Source of the DNA: Sphingomonas sp. 8AM
GTDB taxonomy: Bacteria; Pseudomonadota; Alphaproteobacteria; Sphingomonadales; Sphingomonadaceae
Direction: 5' to 3'
Length of the DNA: 64,000 nt
Assembly (NCBI RefSeq): GCF_902506455.1
Contig: NZ_LR733844.1
Span: 3,372,758-3,436,757, forward strand
A program made the translations under genes and the position numbers. A model generated the notes under the pieces. That model had not been told where the DNA came from. It ran no database searches and worked only from the letters and a program-made list of their open reading frames with translations. Positions 33,356 through 41,189 of this stretch are shown here, piece by piece. The stretch's first letter is position 1, and each line of letters begins with the position of its first letter.

Positions 33356-34377
33356 GCGAGGCGCAGGTCCGTATGACGCTGGACGAGGTGCGCGACTATG
33401 CGCGTGCCACGCTGACGCGCGTCGGGCTGGCGCCAGCGCATGTCGCAGCGGTCGCCGAGACGATCGTCGCCGGCGAGCGTGACGGGTGCGGGGCGCATGG
33501 CCTGTATCGATTGCTGGTCGCCGCGCATTCGGTCGCGACCGGGGTGGTGGTGCCCGATGCGGTGCCGGTGCTGGAGCAGCGCGCGAGCGGGGTGGTTCGA
33601 GTCGACGGCAAAGGCGGCTTCGCGCAACTCGCGTTCGAGACCGGGCGCGACGTGCTGCTTGCGGCGACGCGCGCCAACGGCATCGCCGCGCTGGCGATCA
33701 ACAATGTCGTGCATTTCGCGGCGCTCTGGCCCGAGATCGAGGCGCTGGTCGAGGAAGGGCTGGTCGCGTTGGCGGTGACGCCCAACCATGCCTGGGTCGC
33801 GCCGGCCGGTGGCACGCAGCCGGTGTTCGGGACCAACCCGATCGCGTTTGGCTGGCCGCGAAAGGATAAAGCACCGTTCGTGTTCGATTTCGCGACCAGC
33901 GCGGTGGCGCGGGGCGAGATTGAATTGCATCGCCGCGCCGGCAAGCCGGTGCCGGCCGACTGGGGCCATGCGCCCGATGGCAGCGACACGACCGATGCCG
34001 CGGCGGTGCTGGCGGGGGCGATGCGGACGTTCGGCGGGCACAAGGGCTCGGCGCTGGCGCTGATGGTCGAGTTGCTCGCCGGGCCGCTGATCGGCGACCT
34101 GACCAGCGCGGAGTCGATCGCCTGGGATGCCGGGCGCAAGGGCTCGCCGCTGGGAGGCGAGCTGATCCTCGCGCTCGATCCGGCCGGGTTCCTCGGCGCG
34201 GCGGCGGCCGAGCATCTCGCACGCGCCGAGACGGTGTTCGCGGCGATCGAGGAACAGGGGGCGCGGGTTTCGGGCGCACGGCGGCACGCGCTGCGTCCGG
34301 TCAGTGCGCGAGACGGCGTGCTCGTCTCGCGCCAATTGCTCGACGATATCGACGAAGTGACGAAGGAGAAGGCATGA
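33352..34377 (+). CDS. Ldh2/DpkA-like oxidoreductase, possible delta1-pyrroline-2-carboxylate reductase
   Basis: The 341-residue protein belongs to the malate/L-lactate dehydrogenase-2 family, which has its own NAD(P) fold. Segments INNVVHFAALWPEIEALVEEG, GTQPVFGTNPIAF and FGGHKGSALALMVELLAG resemble the Pseudomonas DpkA branch (piperideine/pyrroline-2-carboxylate reductase) as I recall it, more than malate or ureidoglycolate dehydrogenases. It would reduce cyclic imino acids such as pyrroline-2-carboxylate to L-proline, fitting a proline/hydroxyproline locus. The start overlaps the GH127 stop (ATGA), and its own stop overlaps the DUF885 start. There is no signal peptide, so it acts in the cytoplasm. 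Confidence 0.8.
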   Translation: MSEAQVRMTLDEVRDYARATLTRVGLAPAHVAAVAETIVAGERDGCGAHGLYRLLVAAHSVATGVVVPDAVPVLEQRASGVVRVDGKGGFAQLAFETGRDVLLAATRANGIAALAINNVVHFAALWPEIEALVEEGLVALAVTPNHAWVAPAGGTQPVFGTNPIAFGWPRKDKAPFVFDFATSAVARGEIELHRRAGKPVPADWGHAPDGSDTTDAAAVLAGAMRTFGGHKGSALALMVELLAGPLIGDLTSAESIAWDAGRKGSPLGGELILALDPAGFLGAAAAEHLARAETVFAAIEEQGARVSGARRHALRPVSARDGVLVSRQLLDDIDEVTKEKA

Positions 34378-36143
34378 CGATCACGCTCGCGCTGACGCTG
34401 TTGATGGCCGCGCCCGCCGCGGCGCAGGCCGCTACCCCGCCCGCCGCGAAGAAGATGGCGGCGCGCGCGAGCGATGCGGCGTTCCGCAAGCTGTCGGAGA
34501 GCGAATATGCGTGGCGGCGGACGCTGAACGGCCCCGACGAGGACGCACCCACCAGCCAGAATGCGACCTTGCCCGATGTCGGCCCGGCCGCGCAGGCGGC
34601 GATGACGAAGCGCTGGACCGAGACGATGGCGGCGCTTGACCGGATCGATCCGGCGAAGCTGTCGCCGCAGGCGCGTGACGATTATACCGTCTATCGCGGG
34701 CAGATCAGTGCCTTGCTCGCCGAGCAGCAATATCGCGAGTTCGAGAAGCCGCTGAACGCCGATACCAGTTTCTGGATGAGCGTCGGGGGCATGGCGCGGG
34801 AGACGTATCGCGACGAGCCGGCGCTGCGCCGTTATCTGTCGCAGCTCGCCAGCCTGCCGCGCTATTACGACCAGCAGATCGCCAATATGCGCGCAGGGCT
34901 GAAGCGCGGTTTCACGCCACCCAAGGTGACGCTCGACGGGCGCGACAAGGGTGTGGCCGAGATCGTTGCGGCGGGAGCGGGCGAAGACTCGCCGTTCTAC
35001 GCGCCGTTCAAAACGCTACCCGCGACGATCCCTGCCGACAAGCAGGCGGCGCTGCGCGCGGAGGCGAAGCGCGTCATCGCTGCAGACGTGGTGCCCGCGC
35101 ATCAGAAAATACAGGCGTTTTTGCGCGACGACTATATCCCGAACACGCGCGTATCATTGGCGGCCTATGATCTGCCCGACGGGCGCGCCTATTATCAGTC
35201 TAAGGTCCGCGAGTTCGTGACCCGCGACCTGACGCCCGAACAGATTCACACGATCGGTCTGGCGGAGGTCGCCAAGATTCGCGCGCGAATGCTGGACGTG
35301 ATGCGTCAGGTGAAGTGGCAGAAGGACCTGCCGGCGTTCCTCAATTATCTGCGCACCGATCCGCAATTCTACGCCAAGACACCACAGGACCTGCTCAACC
35401 GAGCGGCGTGGATCGCCAAGACCTTTGATGGCAAGGCGAGCACCTATTTCGGGCGGCTGCCGCGGATGCGCTTCGCGATCAAGCCGGTCGCGCCAGACAT
35501 CGCGCCCTTCTACACCAGCGGGCGCGGCGGCCCGGGCATTTACATGGTGAACACCTATGACCTGCCGTCGCGCGGACTCTACTCTTTGCCGGCGCTGACG
35601 TTGCACGAAAGCGCACCGGGGCACGCCTTCCAGATGCCGTTCGCGATGGAGCTGACCGACCTGCCGGCCTATCGCCGCGACGAATATATCTCTGCCTTCG
35701 GTGAGGGCTGGGCGCTGTATTGCGAGGCGCTTGGCGAAGACATGGGGATGTATGAGACGCCCTATGAAACGTTCGGGATGCTGTCGTACCAGATGTGGCG
35801 CGCGGCACGGCTGGTGGTCGATACCGGCGTGCATGCCAAGGGCTGGACGCGCGAGCAGGCGCAGAACTACCTGCATGACAACACCGCTTTGTCGAACCAC
35901 GAGATCACCACCGAGGTCGATCGTTATATCGCTTGGCCGGGTCAGGCGCTGAGCTATTATATGGGCGAGCTGGCGTTCCTCGACGCCAGGGCGAAGGCGC
36001 AGAAGGCGCTGGGCGAGAAGTTCGACATCCGCGCCTTCCACGACGCGATGCTCAGCCTCGGTTCGGTGCCGCTGCCGATGATCGACCAGCGCGTCGACCG
36101 CTTCATCAAGGATGGCGGGAAAGGACCGTACCCGCTGCCGTGA
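34374..36143 (+). CDS. Exported DUF885-family metallopeptidase
   Basis: The 589-residue protein has a short signal peptide (LALTLLMAAPAAAQA). It shows the DUF885 core: a HExxxGH motif at about residues 411-417 (HESAPGH) and the downstream EGWALYCE, which supplies further zinc-type ligands and a Glu. Helical repeats surround it. The family is a gluzincin-like group of peptidases, largely uncharacterised in detail. Its ATG overlaps the DpkA-like stop, so arabinofuranosidase, imino-acid reductase and peptidase form one operon. Periplasmic digestion of peptides freed of sugar is the natural guess. Confidence 0.85.
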   Translation: MTITLALTLLMAAPAAAQAATPPAAKKMAARASDAAFRKLSESEYAWRRTLNGPDEDAPTSQNATLPDVGPAAQAAMTKRWTETMAALDRIDPAKLSPQARDDYTVYRGQISALLAEQQYREFEKPLNADTSFWMSVGGMARETYRDEPALRRYLSQLASLPRYYDQQIANMRAGLKRGFTPPKVTLDGRDKGVAEIVAAGAGEDSPFYAPFKTLPATIPADKQAALRAEAKRVIAADVVPAHQKIQAFLRDDYIPNTRVSLAAYDLPDGRAYYQSKVREFVTRDLTPEQIHTIGLAEVAKIRARMLDVMRQVKWQKDLPAFLNYLRTDPQFYAKTPQDLLNRAAWIAKTFDGKASTYFGRLPRMRFAIKPVAPDIAPFYTSGRGGPGIYMVNTYDLPSRGLYSLPALTLHESAPGHAFQMPFAMELTDLPAYRRDEYISAFGEGWALYCEALGEDMGMYETPYETFGMLSYQMWRAARLVVDTGVHAKGWTREQAQNYLHDNTALSNHEITTEVDRYIAWPGQALSYYMGELAFLDARAKAQKALGEKFDIRAFHDAMLSLGSVPLPMIDQRVDRFIKDGGKGPYPLP

Positions 36144-36146
36144 TCT

Positions 36147-36222
36147 GTCATTGCGAGCGTAGCGAAGCAATCCAGGGTTGGATCAGGACGCCCTGGATTG
36201 CTTCGCTACACTCGCAATGACG
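36147..36222. repeat. Palindromic intergenic repeat, type A
   Basis: Copy of the CGTCATTGCGAGCG element, starting 3 bases after the DUF885 stop. The loop (GGATCAGGACGCC) is shared with the copy at 52005 and, in reverse, with that at 46935. One arm has CTACACTCG in place of CTGCGCTCG. Confidence 0.93.
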
Positions 36223-36296
36223 GGTAGGCGGTTCAATGGGTTGTGCTTGCTGTCCTTTCCGATCATCGTGCCGGTGAGAAAGCGGGAGAGGCATGG

Positions 36297-37667
36297 ATGA
36301 CGATCGACCGGCGAAGCTGGCTGGGCGGAGCGGCGGCGCTAGCGGCGGGGTTGGGCAGCACGCCCGTTTCTGCGGCGGCGCGCGCACGGCGCCGTGGCGC
36401 GAACGACCGCGTCAACCTGGCGGTGATCGGTGCCGGCGGGATGGGCGCGTCGAATATGGCGAACCTGACCTCGCAGAACATCGTCGCGATGTGCGACGTC
36501 GATCTGGCGCATGTCGCCAAATCGGTGTCCGATCCGAAGCGCGCCGCGCTCAAGGCCGCATACGACAAGGCCGAGAAATTTAGCGATTACCGGCGCATGC
36601 TCGACACCCGCAAGGATCTGGAGGGAGTGGTGATCGCCGCGCCCGACCATCATCACGCGGTGGCGGCGAAATGGGCGATGCAGCGCGGCTTGCACGTCTA
36701 TGTGCAGAAGCCGCTGACCTACACGGTGCGTGAGGGGCGCGTGCTCGCGGGGCTGGCGCGCGATAATGCGAAACTGGTCACGCAGATGGGCAATCAGGGC
36801 CATTCGGGTGACGACGGACGCCGCGCGGTCGAGATCCTGCGCGGCGGCGCGATCGGGCGCGTGCGCGAGGTGCAGGTGTGGACCAACCGTCCGATCTGGC
36901 CACAGGGTGTCGCGCGGCCCGAGGCGGTCGCCGCGCCGGCCTCGCTCGACTGGGATGCATGGCGCGGGCCAGCGCCGGTCGACTGGGGTTACAACCCGAT
37001 GTACGCGCATTTCAACTGGCGCGGCTGGGCGCCGTTCGGCACCGGGGCGCTGGGTGATATGGGCGCGCATCTGGTCGATTTTCCGGTGTGGGCGCTCGAA
37101 CTGGGGCTGCCAACGCGCGTCGAGACGCGGCACAGCGTGTGGGGCAATCCCAGAAACCCCGGCGACGGCAGCTATCCGTTGGCGACCATCACCTATTTCG
37201 ACTTCGGCAACGCCCGGGGCGGGCCGATCCGCATGACGTGGTACGATGGCGGGTTGATGCCGCCGACCCCGCCGGGGATGCCGGCGGGCGCGCGGATGGA
37301 TCCGGGCGGGGGCGTGCTCTACATCGGGGAGCAGGGCATGTTGATGCATGAGACCTATGGCGAGAAGCCGACGCTGATCGGTGACGGCATCGCGGAGCGC
37401 GCGCAGGCGGTGGCGCAGACCTTGCCGCGCATCCAGGGCGGAATGGGTGGCCACGAGATGAACTGGATCCGCGCGATCCGCGGGCAGGAGGCGATCTCCA
37501 GCCCGTTCGCGACCGCGGTGCCGCTGACCGAGACGATGTTGCTGGGCGTCGTCGCGCTGAAGGCAGGGCAGCCAATCGACTATGACGGGGCTACATCCCG
37601 CGTTACCAACGTCGCGGATGCGAACCGCTATCTGGATCGGGAGTATCGAAAGGGATGGGAGCTATGA
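36297..37667 (+). CDS. Tat-exported Gfo/Idh/MocA oxidoreductase
   Basis: From ATG 36297 (GGAGAGG ribosome-binding site) the protein is 456 residues. It starts with a Tat signal (DRRSWLGGAAALAAG), then an NAD(P) Rossmann motif (LAVIGAGGMGASN) and the family EKP-like segment as VQKPLTYTVREG. The C-terminal sheet domain carries NQGHSGDDGRRAVEIL and the WDAWRGPAP and GALGDMGAHLVDFPVWAL segments of secreted members. Tat export with bound cofactor suggests an oxidase-like sugar 3-dehydrogenation or a GH109-type NAD-dependent glycosidase in the periplasm. It overlaps the DUF1080 gene by four bases, which favours 3-keto-sugar chemistry. Confidence 0.85.
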   Translation: MTIDRRSWLGGAAALAAGLGSTPVSAAARARRRGANDRVNLAVIGAGGMGASNMANLTSQNIVAMCDVDLAHVAKSVSDPKRAALKAAYDKAEKFSDYRRMLDTRKDLEGVVIAAPDHHHAVAAKWAMQRGLHVYVQKPLTYTVREGRVLAGLARDNAKLVTQMGNQGHSGDDGRRAVEILRGGAIGRVREVQVWTNRPIWPQGVARPEAVAAPASLDWDAWRGPAPVDWGYNPMYAHFNWRGWAPFGTGALGDMGAHLVDFPVWALELGLPTRVETRHSVWGNPRNPGDGSYPLATITYFDFGNARGGPIRMTWYDGGLMPPTPPGMPAGARMDPGGGVLYIGEQGMLMHETYGEKPTLIGDGIAERAQAVAQTLPRIQGGMGGHEMNWIRAIRGQEAISSPFATAVPLTETMLLGVVALKAGQPIDYDGATSRVTNVADANRYLDREYRKGWEL

Positions 37668-38440
37668 AGGGTATCGTGCTGGGCGGCGGGCTGTTGCTCG
37701 CTGCGTCCGCCGGGGTTGCGCAGACCCCGCAGGGCGATCCGAAGGCGACCGAGCAATGGTCGCCCGCGGTGCCGGTGGTGACGCCGGGCGCGTTCGCGGG
37801 CTGGGTCGCGCCGGCCGACGCGGTGGTGCTGTTCGATGGCAAGAACCTCGACAAATGGTCTGCGGTCAACACCGGTGGCGCGGCCGGCTGGACGGTCGCG
37901 GACGGTGCGGTGACGGTGAAGAAGGGCACTGGCAATATCCAGACCAAGCAGACGTTCGGCAGCTATCAGCTGCACCTCGAATATCGCATCCCGGCCAACA
38001 TCACCGGCGAGGGACAGGCGCGCGGCAACAGCGGGCTGTTCCTGGCGTCGACCGGCAAGGGCGACGACGGGTACGAGTTTCAGATCATGGACAGCTACAA
38101 CAACCCGACCTACGTGAACGGGCAGCTGGGCGCGATCTACAAGCAGACCCCGCCGCTCGCCAATCCGGCGCGCAGGCCCGGCGAGTGGCAGACGATCGAC
38201 GTCACCTGGTCAGCACCGCAGTTCGGCGCCGACGGCGCGGTGACGCGCCCGGCCTATGTCACCGCCTATGTCAACGGCGTGCTGGTGCAGAACCATACCG
38301 AAGTGCGCGGTGGAACCGTCTACATCGGCAAGCCGAAGTATGTCGCGCACGGGCGCGCGCCGATCAAATTGCAGGATCACGGCGATCCGAGCCAGCCGAT
38401 CAGCTATCGCAATATCTGGATCCGCGATCTGAAGGATTGA
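37664..38440 (+). CDS. Exported DUF1080 (3-keto-disaccharide hydrolase-like) protein
   Basis: I take the ATG at 37664, which overlaps the upstream stop; an in-frame ATG at 37655 is the alternative. The product is 258 residues with a signal peptide (LGGGLLLAASAGVAQ) and one concanavalin-like beta-sandwich: ADAVVLFDGKNLDKWSAVN, FGSYQLHLEYRIP, GNSGLFLAS, YEFQIMDSYNNPTY, and ISYRNIWIRDL near the end. These are hallmarks of the DUF1080/3-keto-disaccharide hydrolase family. It probably cleaves the 3-keto glycoside made by the adjacent Gfo/Idh enzyme. Last gene of the catabolic block. Confidence 0.87.
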   Translation: MKGIVLGGGLLLAASAGVAQTPQGDPKATEQWSPAVPVVTPGAFAGWVAPADAVVLFDGKNLDKWSAVNTGGAAGWTVADGAVTVKKGTGNIQTKQTFGSYQLHLEYRIPANITGEGQARGNSGLFLASTGKGDDGYEFQIMDSYNNPTYVNGQLGAIYKQTPPLANPARRPGEWQTIDVTWSAPQFGADGAVTRPAYVTAYVNGVLVQNHTEVRGGTVYIGKPKYVAHGRAPIKLQDHGDPSQPISYRNIWIRDLKD

Positions 38441-38449
38441 GCCTTTACA

Positions 38450-38533
38450 GTCGCTCCGGACTCGATCCGGGGCCCCGTTTCTTCCGGGCGACCGGGTGAA
38501 GAAGCGGGATCCCGGATCGAGTGCGGGATGACG
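38450..38533. repeat. Palindromic intergenic repeat, type B (diverged copy)
   Basis: Two opposed CCGGatcGA hairpins with GGGGCCCCG and GGGATCCCGG cores, starting 9 bases after the DUF1080 stop and ending 10 bases before the end of the convergent glycosylase gene. It may serve as a transcription end for both. Confidence 0.8.
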
Positions 38534-38543
38534 GAGGCGTGGG

Positions 38544-39101
38544 TCATTGCGCCTTCGGCGCCGGGCGGCTCAGCGATGGTGAGCCTTGCAGGACGAAACG
38601 CCACGGCACCCCGGCGGCGCGGGTGATTCCGATCCGTGGTCCGGCGGCGATCGGCGGCGCCGCGGTACGATCGCGCCACGCGAAGGGCGGCGCGTCGAGC
38701 GGGACGGCGTCCAGCGACAGGTCGACGCCCAGCGCCTTGCATAGCCGGCCGGGGCCGGCGCACAGCAAGGCCTCGGCTTGTGTCGTCGCGCGCCGGGCGC
38801 GCATCACCTCGGTACCCATCGCCGGCGCGAGTGCGCGGATCAGCACCGCCGCGCCGTCGCCGCAGGTGACGTTGAGGCAATGGTGCAGCCCGTAAATGCG
38901 ATAGACATAGGCCGCGCCCGCCGGGCCGAACATCGCGGCGTTGCGCACGCCCGGCCCGGAAAAGCTGTGCGAGGCCGGGTCATTGGCGTCATAGGCCTCG
39001 GTTTCGACGATCGTTCCGCCAACGCCGTCGATCGTCAGCGTCGTGCCGATCAGCGCGCGCGCCACCGTCACGACGTCGCGGGCGAAGAAGGTGCGGTTCA
39101 T
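38544..39101 (-). CDS. DNA-3-methyladenine glycosylase (AAG/MPG family)
   Basis: The 185-residue protein is of the AAG/MPG type of alkylpurine glycosylases, which start base-excision repair. It shows the catalytic-Glu segment IVETEAYDANDPASHS, then MFGPAGAAYVYRIYGLHHCLNV, with the intercalating Tyr region, and RALAPAMGTEVMRARR. Length is normal for bacterial members. The start is ATG 39101, divergent from the D-Ala-D-Ala carboxypeptidase gene across 83 bases. Confidence 0.92.
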   Translation of the reverse strand: MNRTFFARDVVTVARALIGTTLTIDGVGGTIVETEAYDANDPASHSFSGPGVRNAAMFGPAGAAYVYRIYGLHHCLNVTCGDGAAVLIRALAPAMGTEVMRARRATTQAEALLCAGPGRLCKALGVDLSLDAVPLDAPPFAWRDRTAAPPIAAGPRIGITRAAGVPWRFVLQGSPSLSRPAPKAQ

Positions 39102-39184
39102 TTGGTCGATATGGTGGCTCGCGACGGCGTGTGAACCGCCGCGCGGCGTTGTCGTGTGCCAAGCGAGCGGTTAGGCCTGCGTGC

Positions 39185-40006
39185 ATGTCGAATGTGTTGC
39201 GTATCGCGATGTCGGGGCTGGCGCTGTTCGCCGCCACACCGATGGCCGCCGCCCCCCGCGCTCCTGTATCCGAGATCGTGATCGATGCCGGCACCGGGCA
39301 GGTGCTCGAAGAGGACAACGCCGATCGCGAGCGGCCGCCCGCCTCGCTGGCCAAGATGATGACGTTGTTGCTCGCGTTCGAGGCGCTCGATGCGGGCACG
39401 CTCCGGCCGGGCACGCTGGTGACGATGAGCGCGGCCGCCGAGCGGCAGCAGCCCTCGAAGCTGGGACTGCGGCGCGGCGGGACGATCCGCGTCGATGCCG
39501 CGCTGCGCGCCGTGGCCGTCATCTCCGCCAACGACATCGCGGTGGCGATCGGCGAGCATCTGGCCGGCAGCGAGCGGGCGTTCGTGACGCGCATGAACGC
39601 GCGCGCGGCCGAGATCGGCATGACCCACACCCGCTTCGGTAACGCCACCGGACTTGCGCCGAGTGCCGGACGCACCACCGCGCGCGATATTGCGACACTG
39701 GCGCGGCATCTGATCCGTGCGGAGGCAAAGCATTACGGACTGTTCAAAACCCGGTCGATTACCTGGGAACGGCGCGTGCGGCCGAACCACAACAAGTTGC
39801 TCGGCAAGGTCGAGGGGATGGACGGACTGAAAACCGGCTATACCGTCGAGGCCGGCTTCAACCTCGCCGCATCGGCCCGGCGTGGGGGCAAGCGGATGAT
39901 CGTGGTGGTCATGGGCGCGCCGACCAGCGCCGAACGCGACCTGCTCGTCGCCAATCTGATGGAGGCCGGCTTTACCGAGCCGCGGCTGCGCCGGCCCCGT
40001 CGCTAA
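39185..40006 (+). CDS. D-alanyl-D-alanine carboxypeptidase (S11, penicillin-binding)
   Basis: From ATG 39185 the protein is 273 residues with a signal peptide (residues about 1-23, ATPMAAA). All three serine-penicillin-binding motifs are present: SLAK (Ser54, Lys57), SAN (114-116) and KTG (216-218). It trims the terminal D-Ala from peptidoglycan stem peptides in the periplasm. It is shorter than E. coli DacA and lacks the C-terminal beta-domain and membrane anchor, ending in a basic RRPRR tail. Convergent with the receiver protein gene, 7 bases apart. Confidence 0.92.
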   Translation: MSNVLRIAMSGLALFAATPMAAAPRAPVSEIVIDAGTGQVLEEDNADRERPPASLAKMMTLLLAFEALDAGTLRPGTLVTMSAAAERQQPSKLGLRRGGTIRVDAALRAVAVISANDIAVAIGEHLAGSERAFVTRMNARAAEIGMTHTRFGNATGLAPSAGRTTARDIATLARHLIRAEAKHYGLFKTRSITWERRVRPNHNKLLGKVEGMDGLKTGYTVEAGFNLAASARRGGKRMIVVVMGAPTSAERDLLVANLMEAGFTEPRLRRPRR

Positions 40007-40013
40007 GCCGCGC

Positions 40014-40385
40014 TCAGGCAACCAGCGCGGCGATCCGGTCGAGAAAGGTCGCGATTCGGTCGGGCTTGGTGACGAAGACGTCCGCGCCCGCGGCCAGACA
40101 GGCGTGGCGATCGGTCGCGCTGTCGAGCACCGTCAGGGCCATGACCGGGATCGCGCGGGTGCGCTCGTCGGTCTTCAATCCCTCGATCACATCGAGCCCG
40201 CTGATGTTGGGCAGGCGGATATCAACGATGATCGCGGCCGGGCGGACTTCCTCGGCCATCTGGTGCACGCTGCGTTCGTCGGCGAGGACGTGCGGGTCGT
40301 AGCCGCCGATCCGTAACCATGAGGAATAGAGTTTGCGGTGGCTGGCCGTGTCTTCGACCAGCATAATACGTTTTCGGTTCGGCAC
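40014..40385 (-). CDS. Single-domain response regulator (CheY/DivK-like receiver)
   Basis: The 123-residue protein is one receiver domain: acidic pair Glu11-Asp12, phospho-acceptor Asp55 in IIVDIRLPN, Thr in MALTVLD and the conserved Lys in VTKPD. No output domain follows, so it signals through protein contacts, as DivK or CheY do. It starts with GTG at 40385 and has a strong GGAGG site four bases upstream. It is near a GAF protein on the same strand and a GGDEF-EAL protein beyond, but no histidine kinase is adjacent. Confidence 0.9.
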   Translation of the reverse strand: MPNRKRIMLVEDTASHRKLYSSWLRIGGYDPHVLADERSVHQMAEEVRPAAIIVDIRLPNISGLDVIEGLKTDERTRAIPVMALTVLDSATDRHACLAAGADVFVTKPDRIATFLDRIAALVA

Positions 40386-40491
40386 CCGTCCTCCGTTGGC
40401 AAGCGCGGAGCCGTCCGCGGCCTTTCATGCTTTTAGCTGCCTGCGCTCATCGCGCATCGCAAGCCGGAAAGCGAGAGCCCCGTAAAGGACG

Positions 40492-40986
40492 TCAGTTCGG
40501 CTGGATGAAAATGCGTTCTGCCTCGCGTGCCAGCGCGCTGAGATCATAGAGGTCCGGCATCTGCTGGTGCGGTTCGTGGTCGATCACGCACAGGGCGCCG
40601 AGCGGATAGCCGGAGCGGTCGACGAGCGGGATGCCGACGTAGAACCGGATCGCAGGCGTGCCTTTAACATACGGATTGTTGGCGAAACGCGGATCCTGTG
40701 CGGCGTCGGGCACGATCAGCGCCTCGCCGGGGCGGTGGATCGCCATCGCGCAGAACGACAGGGCACGTGGCACCTCATCCTCGACCGGCCCACGCTTGGC
40801 GATCATCCACTGGCGGGCACGATCAACCACTGAAATGGCGCCGATCGGTGTTCGCGCGACATCCGCGGCGCGTTCCGCAATCCGTTGCAGCCGCTCGTCC
40901 CAACGCTTCGACGGGAGATCGAGGCGATCCACCGCAGCCTGACGGGCGGCTTCATCGGCGACGATCATCGGCCCTGTCATGAGCAT
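40492..40986 (-). CDS. GAF-domain protein
   Basis: The 164-residue protein is one GAF domain: RTPIGAISVVDRARQWM, then LSFCAMAIHRPGEALIVPDAAQDPRFANNP and IRFYVGIPLVD with GYPLGALCVID. This version (FCAMAI, PLGALCVID) is common in sensors linked to histidine kinases or cyclic-di-GMP enzymes but stands alone here. It may bind a small ligand or chromophore. Shares direction with the receiver gene, separated by 106 bases, and is divergent from the GGDEF-EAL gene. Confidence 0.85.
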   Translation of the reverse strand: MLMTGPMIVADEAARQAAVDRLDLPSKRWDERLQRIAERAADVARTPIGAISVVDRARQWMIAKRGPVEDEVPRALSFCAMAIHRPGEALIVPDAAQDPRFANNPYVKGTPAIRFYVGIPLVDRSGYPLGALCVIDHEPHQQMPDLYDLSALAREAERIFIQPN

Positions 40987-41091
40987 TCAGGCGCATCCCC
41001 TTAATTCAACGTCTTTTTCTTGTCCAAGACCCCATGAGTCAAGCAAAGGTGCATCAAGCAACGCTGAATTTTCGTACATTGAACGTTCAGG

Positions 41092-41112
41092 CTGCGTCAC
41101 GCCATGACGCAG
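41092..41112. promoter_or_regulatory. 8-bp perfect inverted repeat upstream of the GGDEF-EAL gene
   Basis: CTGCGTCA (41092-41099) and TGACGCAG (41105-41112) are exact complements with a 5-base loop. They lie about midway in the 203-bp divergent gap between the GAF and GGDEF-EAL genes, about 80 bases before the latter's start. An operator for one or both genes, or a transcript hairpin, would fit. No T-run follows. Confidence 0.4.
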
Positions 41113-41189
41113 GTTACTTGTGGCGGCCCCGATATCGCTCATAAAGCAGTAAGACTTCCTCGTGTACGTCAGACCACCGCGGAGGTTGT

